From Aspergillus flavus (lineage: Eukaryota > Ascomycota > Eurotiomycetes > Eurotiales > Aspergillaceae), in the NCBI RefSeq assembly GCF_009017415.1, contig NC_092406.1:6076001-6140000 (forward strand): a stretch of DNA of 64,000 nucleotides. The letters are read 5' to 3'. Made by a program: the position numbers and the translations under genes. Positions 1 through 9,333 of the stretch are shown here, piece by piece; the first letter of the stretch is position 1; every line of letters begins with the position of its first letter. The notes below the pieces were generated by a model, which saw nothing but the letters and a program-made list of their open reading frames with translations, had not been told where the DNA came from and made no database searches.

Positions 1-25
1 ATAGAACATCTTGAAAACAATAGCC

Positions 26-1100
26 ATGGTTGACATTCCTGAGCGTCCGCGGGTCACAGACTCGAAGAAAGGTATACTATTACTACGTCCTGATTGTCTG
101 CGATTTGATCTCCTCCTCTTACTTTTCCCAACGCTTTAGTATGGTGCTCGATCTTGACAAACACCGCCTACCTGCCGGGCATCTTGACCCTTGAATATTC
201 TCTCCGTAAACACGACACGAAATACCCCTTCATCGTTCTCTATACCGACTCACTCCCGGAGGAGGCCCATGCCGCTCTCGATGCCCGCGGCATCCTCAAA
301 CAGCCCGTTCCCTACCTCAAGCCGGCGATGACAACCGACTTGACCCAGGACAGACGTCTATATGATGCCTGGACCAAGCTGATTGCCTTTGCCCTGTATG
401 AATACGACCATGTTGTCCTTCTTGACTGTGATATGATGGTGCTTCACAACATGGATGAGTTGATGGATGTCGAGTTAGATCCACCAGAGATGGGAGGTAA
501 GGGAAAGCGCGTGTTTGGCAGTACCCATGCATGCGTTTGCAATCCCCTCAAGAGGCCTCACTACCCGGCCGACTGGTATGTATCTATCTATGGCAGCAGC
601 CTTGACGAAATCCCATTCTAACCGACAATTCTAAAAAAAAAAGGATACCCGCCAATTGCGGCTGGGCTCTTCAGCATGACACCCCTGAGCTCGCCCAGAC
701 TACTGCTCCCCCAATCGAGGGCAGCTGGGGTTTGTGCAACACCGGAATCATTGTGACCAGACCGTCGGAGGGTACATGGAAAATCATCACCGACAGCCTG
801 GCTACATCTAACACCGCCGATTGGATCTTTGCCGATCAGTCTCTGCTTTCCGAGGTGTTCCAGTACCGCTGGGCCCCGCTTCCGTACATCTACAATGCTC
901 TCAAGACGAAGCGCTGGGAGGGTGTGCATGACGCTATCTGGAGGGACGATCGCGTCAAGAACATCCACTATTTTCTTACCCCCAAGCCGTGGGATGAGAC
1001 CCCGCCTGTTCACGCAGACCCAACGCACGCATGGTGGTGCGCCCTCAACGCGGAGAGGAAGGAGCACGACAAGGCCCGCGGGCTGACTGACGGACATTAA
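26..1100 (+). CDS. GT8-family (glycogenin/galactinol-synthase-like) glycosyltransferase
   Basis: Three exons, 26-71, 140-575 and 644-1100, joined by two 68-bp GT-AG introns, give 312 aa. The first join restores the family start (KVW..ILTNTAYLPG) and the second restores the run DWIPANCGWALQHD, so both are well supported. The nucleotide-sugar/metal site is the DxD in VVLLDCDMMVL. Further family marks are the GxCNTGIIV segment, ADQSLLSEVF, and a C-terminal IHYFLTPKPWDE with the expected His and Lys-Pro-Trp. There is no signal peptide or membrane segment, so a cytosolic sugar transferase using a UDP-sugar is expected. The acceptor cannot be read from sequence; glycogenin proper is longer at the C-terminus, so a generic GT8 enzyme is the safer call. 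Confidence 0.85.
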
Positions 1101-2212
1101 CCTGCAAGGCTATGCTTGGTTGACTAATATATAGTCATTGTGTCCTATATACTATGTCTTTCCGAGCTAGCGTTATTAGTATTTATAATCCAAATCCTTT
1201 TGGGTCACACCCAGTGACACATGCAGACTAATAGAAGTAGTAGACTCCGATCACTGAATCACAAAGTCCATCCGGTTGCCCCTGACATCAAATGGTGGAG
1301 GCTGGTGGCGGTGAGACTGGTGAGAGCTCTTCTCTTCTGTTTCTCATGAACGAGAACGCCCTATCGGCAGGAAGCTGTTTGAGGTACTTCCAGCCTGGCT
1401 CCCGGTTTTGGCCAAGCCTCACCGTCCGCCAGAGGCACCGCAACAGCAAAGACTTCCTCGGTGAAGGGGACGGACAAGTTGCGTGAAATGTGCAGACAAG
1501 TGCCATTGCCCCTTAATAATCCTATCTATGGCAAGGAGGGGCCGTTGCTTAGTGTCTGGAAGAGAGATGGTTAGATACATATTGGATAGTGATAAGCAGG
1601 TCTTATCCCTAATCTCTGGATCGGCGGATCGGATGCTTATACCGTAGAATACTTTCTCGAAACTTCATCATATAAATAAAGCCAAGGCCTTGATGTACTT
1701 CCCCGCCGAATAGTGAGTACGGTATGCTTCTGCATTTCCTTTCCTATCCGATGTTCACACCGTGGAGCGGGTGATCGGAGCGTATCAGACAGTGACGTTG
1801 TAACGTCCGTGCTGCACTGATCGGATATAGTCCGAGAGAAGATAACAGTAGCTCCCCTGGTTATCTGGACACTGAAGATCTGGGGAAAGGTCTGCCCATT
1901 TTATTTGCCGCATGTAGCAAGGGTGGACGTTGGCCAGCCGCGTGACTACGCCACGTAGATCCCTTGCTCCTGAGCTTCTCGGATCCCATGTACGGGGTTT
2001 CTTACATAGTGGATCTCATCTGCCATTGGACTATTACAAGATAGTAAATATACTCGCCTTTCTCACTTATTGAATCTCTACAGGAGGAACATTCATGGAG
2101 TTTCACCGTCGCTGTGAATCTATGCATACGACCACCCCGACTTCGTTTAGAAATGCAAATCGTCACCTTCTGTATTTTATAAAGCTGCTTGACATAAAAT
2201 CATTTCATAGGC
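1101..2212. other. Intergenic; possible gene remnant near 1280-1510 on the minus strand
   Basis: No intact gene is visible. Between about 1510 and 1262 on the minus strand two short reading frames look coding: one contains NLSVPFTEEVFAVAVPLAD followed by WPKPG, and another ends PFDVRGNRMDFVIQ then a stop. They are in different frames and nothing recognisable continues upstream. This may be the degraded 3' end of a gene whose family I cannot name. The rest is AT-rich and featureless. Confidence 0.3.
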
Positions 2213-3585
2213 ATGCTGGAATCCAAAAACTCACTCCCTGCGGAGCCTCAGCTCAGACCTGGGCTCGAAAAGACACGGGATATGGGCGACATGCTCCATC
2301 CATCTACCAGCTTGAATGACGGCAGGATGATGGAAAAACAGGAAGCTCGGAATGGCCAATTCCATCGTTCCTTTCCTCCGCGCCAGGTCCATGTAAGAAC
2401 AAGTGAATATTGCATGACCATTCCTTTTCTGTCTACTGAAAAGGAGATATGTAGATTATCTCGCTCGGTTCGAACATTGGCAGTGGTGTTTTCAGCGCAA
2501 CAGGCCAGGCTCTCGCCTCAGGGGGTCCAGGGAATATGGTCCTTGCCGACGGAATGGTCTGCAGCGCGGTCTGGGCGGTGCTGCAGTCACTTTCTGAGAT
2601 AACCATTGCGTTCCCTGTCTCAGGCAATTACATTGACTATGCTGATCTCTGGGTTGACCCTGCCTTGGCGTTCGAAGCGGGTTTCGCTGAGTAGCTTGAT
2701 TTGTACACTTAAGGGAAACATGACATCTCATTATTCTGACAACCACAATAGCATGGAGCGCAATTGTCGCATCAGAAGCGGACTTCTTCAATGTGCTGGT
2801 GCTGTACTGGGCAGAGGGATCTTTGCCTCTCGAGCTACAGGTAAGTATATCCGGTCACTTCAATCATGGGCATGGTTGATGTCTAACGTGCTGTTCAGTC
2901 ACCATCTTCCTTGCAGTCTGCCTATCTGTCTTCCTACTCCCAACAGGGTATTTGCCTTTAACTCCTTCGGAAGAATATCCCATTATATGATTCTAACCAT
3001 CGAGCCATCCCACAGCCGGAGGTGTTACAGTACTGAACTGGCTGATTGCTATCAGCAGCGCATCTTTCTTTACCAACTGGGGCATCATTGCCTTCACCAA
3101 TTGGCACTTCCATTGTGCGCCCAAGGCCCAAAAAGATATACTATTCAGCGAGACATATGGGTGGAAGTCAACATTCTGGTCCTCGACTCCAGCCTGGCTC
3201 ATGTTGGTTTCCCTCATGTTGCTGGTCTGTTGTCTTGAATGCGGTGTGAAGCCTGTTGTATGTCCTCAAACTATCCTTCTTTTGTTAACCTTTTCACTGC
3301 GTAGGCAAGAAAAGACAAAATTGCGCCTGTTGACATGACACCACTACTCATAGGATGGCCTCACATTTACCGCGGAGAACTTTCTCCAGTACACACTCGG
3401 GCTCTGGGTAATCACCGGCTGTACGCTCGTCTACAAAGTCATTTTCAGAACGCCGTGGAGAGACCCAAAAACAGCGGACTGCATCACCGGTAGACGGACC
3501 TTGGGGGGCAGAGGAAATCATGGTTCTTGACCGTTACTATGAGCAGCCCCGGTGGAGGCGTCTTACGTATGTTCAGCTATGGTAG
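2213..3585 (+). pseudogene. Broken YAT-family amino-acid permease, internally deleted
   Basis: The start (ATG 2213) leads into HRSFPPRQVH, and a 62-bp intron (2393-2454) joins it to IISLGSNIGSGVFSATGQAL, the classic first membrane segment of fungal YAT-type amino-acid permeases. The copy is dead. An in-frame TAG at 2692-2694 sits where the family has Trp in AEWLGW, and the frame slips near 2938 after VFLLP. The sequence then jumps directly to the C-terminal region (LNWLIAISSASFFTNWGIIAF), losing roughly 200-250 residues of central membrane segments. A further one-base slip in the six-G run near 3500 precedes the conserved end EEIMVLDRYYEQPRWRRLTY. The stop and two nearby missense changes are G-to-A transitions, which fits repeat-induced point mutation but does not prove it. 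Confidence 0.85.
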
Positions 3586-4420
3586 TACTATTTGTACCAT
3601 TTAGTCCAAGGCTAGTGGCGTCTTCATTCATATGGTTGTATCTAGAAATATGTTCAAAAGGGTAGATGGCTTCTGTAGTTCTAGGTCTAATAGTCTAGGA
3701 CCTAGGTAAAACTACCCTATCTATATATCACCTAACCGATTAAATCCTGAACAAGGATTCAATTGTGAGTCTTTTGGCTGAGTGGGTTAGGTGACTCCTA
3801 GTGGGAATCACACCTCGATAAGTCTATAACCAGCAAATGGGATTACCCATATGGGTACCGATTGGGTTACCAAGCTAAGATTCTGCCCCTATAAAGTACT
3901 ATCTTGCTAAATTACTTGTATGCCTATGAAACAATGTGGGTAATCGATTAACCCACAATGATTGACGAGCTTCAGCTGAACCTGGAGTGGGTATAAGATA
4001 AGACATGTCACTGGCTGTTGGTGGGGTAATTCGAGTCGTCGCTCGCGATGACGAAGTACAGGCTTCCTAAATACTCCGGCGAGGCTGAGCTGAAAAGCTA
4101 ATAGCTCACTAGCTGCTAAATCCTGTTTAATCAGATCTCGCGGTATTTCTTCTGGGGATTTGACTCGCCAGTCGCATTTCCGGATCTCCACCCATTTCGG
4201 TAATGACAACAAATATTCAGCTTGCCGATCGTTAAAGCCCCACCAGATCTACATTTTATGGCTTCTCAACATCGTAGCTGATACCCCTCCTATCCGTCTA
4301 TAAATTGGCGTTCCTATTCCTCCCAATCTACCTCTCAATCTATTCCTTTAATCATCCCTATACGCTCAGAAACAACAAACCCTCACTTGATATATCAAGG
4401 CCTGTCCCAATATACTCAAC
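3586..4420. other. Intergenic; no gene seen, promoter of the next gene at the end
   Basis: AT-rich DNA with many stops in all frames. A minus-strand frame at 3907-4212 stays open for 101 codons but matches nothing I recognise. A TATAAA at 4299-4304 lies about 120 bp before the start codon at 4421 and is a plausible core promoter for that gene. Confidence 0.5.
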
Positions 4421-4790
4421 ATGTCTGTCCAAACAATCCAAGAGTATGTCTTCATACCTTTCATCTCCCTCTTGTTGACGATCACCATAACTAACTCCTA
4501 TGTTTCCTTCCAGTCCCGGACAGGTCTCCGAAGCCATCCAGAGTGGCAAACCGACCATCATTCATTACTGGGACCCCAACATTGGACTAGAATCGCCAAT
4601 CGCTCCCATTCTCCATGACCAGGCCGAAAACCGTCTGGATCTTGATTTTTACATTGTGAATTCTGGATTTATTGCCCCCCCGCACAGTGAGGATGATTTG
4701 CCGTTAACGGTATTTTATATCGGGGGCAATGCGGTGGACCAGGCTCCATTCGATCCGAGCGAGGTTCAGAACCTTTTCCAGAGAATTTAA
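4421..4790 (+). CDS. Small thioredoxin-fold-like protein (99 aa)
   Basis: Exon 1 (4421-4443) encodes MSVQTIQ. A 70-bp GT-AG intron (4444-4513) joins it to exon 2 (4514-4790), giving 99 aa without a break. The layout resembles the small thioredoxin-like proteins of fungi: an N-terminal helix (QVSEAIQSGK), a beta strand (PTIIHYWDP), and later the strand pair LPLTVFYIGGNAVDQAP before a C-terminal helix ending NLFQRI. There is no CXXC: the strand-end position that carries the redox site in true thioredoxins reads WDPN. It therefore cannot be a dithiol oxidoreductase and may be a structural or binding variant. It is cytosolic, with no signal peptide. Function unknown. Confidence 0.7.
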
Positions 4791-5883
4791 GGTGGCTGAG
4801 GACTAGCATATTGATGCGCGAGAAAGCATGGTTGTTATGTATAAGAATCATTATTTATTATGAAGGTTGAACGTTTATATCGTTGTTGGAATTCGGCGTA
4901 GAGTTGAGGGATATTGTAGGAGAGAATACCTTCAGCAAACCGTCTCAGCCGCTGATCGTAGCATGTAATAGCACTTGGATTTCAACACGGAAGTTGTGGT
5001 TGTGTAATTGCAACGACATTATCAATATTTATGTAGTATTTCCAAGCAGTTCTTGGGGCGTGTGGGCGAGTATTGTCTTGGGACGGGAGTAAACTAATCT
5101 TAATAGCCTTGAGCATCTTGTAAAAGATAGGAAACGGTTTCGGTGTACTTGGCCCATAACCTTCCGACGCTATATCACGATTATTGCTGGATACTCTAAA
5201 ATAGCAGAGGCAGGAAAAGAGGAGGTCGCAACACTAACAGGTTAATTAGCGTAAGAACTTCTCATGAATAGAGGTCTGAGAATTACTTAGGGCTGGCGAG
5301 AACTACTCCTGATAAGGGAAGGATCCTACCGCAGAAGTGTCCCTCTTGTAAAATCAGTGGAACTAGGCTACCCTAATTAGTGGAAATAGGCGCGGATGGC
5401 TGTACTGCAGAAGCCAGATAAACTGAACTACCTACTGCCCTATCTTACTGCTTGACACCGTAGGAACTTGATTTCAGTCGGCGATCTCAAAATACCTCAC
5501 CTTCGTAGTTCTCTATTACTGCCGCAAAGGCTACTTCCGAGGACCTAATTTGTGGTGAAATGTGCACATATATCCTAGTCGCCTTGATCCGTTTGGTAAG
5601 ATCGCGAGTTGTCAGAGGGAAAGCGGGTTTATGTTTCTTAATTGAATGTCCTCTGCACGCAGTACTTATGAAGCCTGATCACCAAAGTGATTCTGTACAT
5701 ACAGGAAAAGCAAGAATACAGCCTCAGGATAGATAGGCTTTGACTGCTAAAATTACGCGGGGTTTCTGCATGACCGTGTAACCAGTCCGATATGACACAA
5801 AGGACGCGTTGCCCTTCCTCGATTCTTTCATCATTTGCGCCGTAACTACTTGGCAGTCGCAAATAAGTCGATAGCCCTTGAGG
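4791..5883. other. Intergenic; no gene seen
   Basis: About 1.1 kb with only short frames, none with coding character or splice-joined continuity. No repeat or RNA gene was recognised. Confidence 0.45.
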
Positions 5884-7252
5884 ATGAAACCCCCGCGAAC
5901 GACCTTTGTCTATTTCATCCTCCGGGGACTCCTCAAATTGAATGCTACCAAAGTCCTCCTAGCAAGCGTATTTCTATGGCTGACTGCGTACGAATTCTGT
6001 CGCCTTCGATATTGGCGAGATCCTCATTCAGCCTTCTTCGATGGCCGCAATGCTTACGAGTGGAAATACAGCCTCTACCGCGAGCATGAAGCTCGACGCT
6101 TGATCGCCGGCCACAACGCTCCATCGGACCCTTACGTTTTATGTCAAAGCAAGAATGGATCCAACTATATGCGTCTCGTTCGCGACGGTCAAACGGGATG
6201 GGTACGATTATTTCGAGGCCTCGGTCGGATCTTTGTTGGAAGGATTGGATCCGCGCGAGCGCAGCGCCCTTTGTCTTAACATTCTCTTCAGGGACACGGA
6301 TCCGAGCAGGAACCCAAGCTGGGGACAGAAATGGACAGATAGGCTGGTCGATAAGACGGGCTCATACGATGCCTCGGAAGAGGAATTCAGCCATCTGCAG
6401 GAGTTGGAGAAGGCTCGGAATTTCCACGAGAAGGGAATCTTGTAAGTGTTTCGGTTGTTGATAGCCGCGTCGGATATTCTCATAGTCGCTAACCAGTTGA
6501 ACCAATACCAGTGATTGTATATATTCCCTAAGAATCTGTACGACTACAAACGCAAGCTATATAGCCATCTTCGAGGAAGATAACATAATAGCTGATGGCT
6601 GGATGGTCAAGACATTGAAAGCCCTATCGGACATCTCTTATAGGTCGACGCAAAACCCCTGGATATACCTCCGTCTCTTTTATACCGAGACTTTAATGAG
6701 TTGGTCTTCATCCGACTTTGCATATCGCAACATGACTTTCATCTTTTTAGTCGTACAGCTAGCTGTCTTTGCAGGGCTTATGCTTCGCCGTCGCTTGGCA
6801 TCTGGCCACCCGTATCTAGACTACCCTAAAATCGGCGTGATATGTTTACTCAGCGTACCCAGCTTCCTGGGGCTAACATACATGACCGGATTTACTCACT
6901 CATGCCTTTGAAAGGAGTGGTGGAGATGAATACCTACGGCTGCTGCACACAAGGTCTTGTGTTTCCACGGGAACAGGTCGACGGACTCATCACGTTCTTA
7001 AAAGACATAAAGACTGGACAGACAGACTTCATAATAGAGGAGTATGCAGATATGGCACGTCTTACACAGTATGCACTGGTACCGCAACAGCTCCAGCATG
7101 TTGGATTGAAGTCGAGTCGGGATACTTTGGAGATCTATACGGGAAGTACGTGGGCGTTTTGGTTTGAGGAGAATGACCCCGCTAAGCTTAAGAGAGTGCA
7201 TGAAGATTTCTTGCAACATCCTGATATACAGCGGATGCTTGGGCATGTCTAA
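5884..7252 (+). pseudogene. PGAP4/MGAT4-like integral membrane glycosyltransferase with two frameshifts
   Basis: ATG 5884 opens a protein with one N-terminal membrane anchor (about residues 18-36, KVLLASVFLWLTAYEF). A luminal region follows that matches fungal PGAP4/MGAT4-like proteins: DPTICVSFATVKRDGYDYFEASVG, then the intron at 6442-6511, then TTTNASYIAIFE..NIIADGW, WIYLRLFYTE, two more membrane segments at about 6740-6890, and a C-terminal YSLMPLKGVVEMNTYGCC region. Two single-base frame slips break it, one near 6136-6140 (run of four T) and one near 6885-6895; neither can be spliced out. The usual EDD metal/sugar motif after YIAIF reads EED. The relatives add sugars in the secretory pathway (PGAP4 puts GalNAc on GPI anchors). 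The low number of lesions means a young pseudogene or assembly errors are both possible. Confidence 0.75.
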
Positions 7253-8391
7253 TACGTCAGTGGACATGGTTGGGTATGCTTTATGTATTAGCAATGACAT
7301 TACAACTAGATATCCTTATTCTGACTGGGCATTTAAGTGTTCAGCTTTCTTCTATTTAGTCCTTTCTTTTAATCTTGTATTCTACTCTCGTTGTTTGGGG
7401 CCTGACCTTTTTGGAGTCATTTTGGCTATAAACATGAAAAGTGAGGTTTAACTGCTTATATTGGCAAGTTCACTGCAGTACCTCAACTACATATATCCGA
7501 GTTACCTACCTTCCTGATACTTACACTTTATTACATTCTATTTTTCTGTCTTCCTTCAACATTGTATAGCACAATGGCAATCGCCACAAGGCATTGAAAA
7601 AGCTCGTCGCTGTTCGTTTAACTAGAAGACAAATCCGGACCATTCTCTGCGCAAGCATGCTAGATTCAAAGATAAAGACTTAGACACTATCTATTGACAA
7701 CGGCCACAATAGAAGTGCAACTTCGTCTAGAAGCTGGGGCATTGTGTATTATCCCACGATGAGAGGTAAGAGTTTGTATACCCCTGTCTTCGGATTCCTC
7801 GACCGATATTTCCGCACATAGATTCGACTTGGACTATGATAGCGAATAGATAATTATAGCTTAAAAAGGCCATCAAATTCCGCCATAGGCGCTGGGCCCT
7901 CATTCCTTCTCGGAATGAGTCTGCTTATGTCGTAGTAGCAGACCTTATTATGTGCAGGCAGTCAAAGGTAACCTTGATATTCATAGGACGGAATCAGGAT
8001 GACTGTGAGTATCATAGTGAGCTAGGCGAATGGGCCTTCTAAGTCTCTACTAGTATTACGATTGATATTAGCTTGGTTAATTTGTTAACTAGGCTAGATA
8101 GCTTAGAAGATGATTCTAAGCAAGTGTGGTGGCTGACAAATTTAGGGAATCCTTCTTGGTAACTGGTGGGAAGGAGTTTGCATAAGCAGCCCATCCGATT
8201 TATAAGCTTCAGCTGTCGATTCATAAGCTTCAATGACAGGGATTTATTCAAGCGCATGAGATAATCGCTTTTCTGTTCAGTCACAATAGTATAAGATGAA
8301 GAATATGATAGTCTTTTATAAGGATATTGTTAGACTCAAAGTATCTCAAATTACCGTTTAGAAAGTATCGCATCCCAACACAACGTCAAAT
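7253..8391. other. Intergenic; no gene seen
   Basis: About 1.1 kb of AT-rich sequence with frequent stops. A short minus-strand frame at 8039-8284 is rich in Lys, Leu and Ser with no recognisable motif and is treated as chance. Confidence 0.45.
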
Positions 8392-9333
8392 ATGTCCAAA
8401 ACCTTAGCCGTTTTTGGTGCGACTGGCCAACAAGGCGGTTCAGTGATTGACTATGTGTTGAACGACCCAGAGCTTTCACAGAGGTATAAAATCCGTGCTA
8501 TAACCCGTAACGTCGATTCACCGAAGGCTCAGCAGCTCAAGGAGAAAGTCGAAGTTGTCCAGGGTGATGTGCTCAGCCAATCCTCCCTCAGGGAAGCTTT
8601 GACCGGCGCACATACTATCTTCGCCATGACAACACCCACCCCTGGTCCGGATGCCCTGGAAACAGAGTATCAAAGTGCTAAAACAATCGCCGACGTCGCC
8701 ATTGACCAAGGTGCAGAGTACATTATTTTCAGCACTCTGCCAGCAATTAGCGAGATCTCTGGCGGCAAGTACACCCAAGTCACCCCGTTCGAGGCCAAAG
8801 CAAAAGCCGAAAAGTACATCCGAGGCCTTCCTATCAAGAGTGCCTTCTTCTCCCCCGGGTCATTCATGGAGAATTACCAGTTGCTGCCCTTCCTGCGCCC
8901 ACGACAGGCCCCCGACGGCACCTGGGTTATGGTCCACCCAATGTCTCCTAAGGGGCTGCTCCCCTTGATCAACGCTGTTGGGGACACAGGCAAGTTTATT
9001 GGTGCGATCCTTGCCGAGCCTGATAAGTACGAAGGAAAGACGTTTTGTGCCGCTACAGCCCTGTACAGCCTAGACGAAATCGCTGCCGTCATGTCTAAAG
9101 CTACAGGCAAGACCATTGCCTGCAAGCAAGTCCACCCGGAAGAGTTCAAGAAGAGCTTACCGTTCCTCGCTCTTGCCTTCAATGTCTTCATCGAAGGGTT
9201 TCAAAGTATAGGTGAGTTCGGGTACTACGGCCCGGATTCTGAGAGGTTGGTTGCTTGGGCTGCTCAGAATGCCCGAGGCAGACTTTCCACTTTTGAAGAG
9301 TACTTGGAGGCACATCCGTTACAGCTGGAATAA
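8392..9333 (+). CDS. NmrA-like NAD(P)-binding protein
   Basis: Intronless, 313 aa, the usual length for NmrA-like atypical short-chain dehydrogenases. The N-terminal dinucleotide-binding loop is VFGATGQQGGSVI (residues 7-19), followed by the strand AITRNVDSPKAQQL, the acidic VVQGDVL turn and IFAMTTPTPG. The classic SDR Tyr-X3-Lys catalytic pair is absent from its normal place. That fits NmrA-type redox sensors or regulators better than an active dehydrogenase. The family ranges from the nitrogen regulator NmrA to phenylcoumaran-reductase-like enzymes, so substrate and role are open. It stands alone between two degraded regions, so context gives no hint. Confidence 0.9.
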   Translation: MSKTLAVFGATGQQGGSVIDYVLNDPELSQRYKIRAITRNVDSPKAQQLKEKVEVVQGDVLSQSSLREALTGAHTIFAMTTPTPGPDALETEYQSAKTIADVAIDQGAEYIIFSTLPAISEISGGKYTQVTPFEAKAKAEKYIRGLPIKSAFFSPGSFMENYQLLPFLRPRQAPDGTWVMVHPMSPKGLLPLINAVGDTGKFIGAILAEPDKYEGKTFCAATALYSLDEIAAVMSKATGKTIACKQVHPEEFKKSLPFLALAFNVFIEGFQSIGEFGYYGPDSERLVAWAAQNARGRLSTFEEYLEAHPLQLE

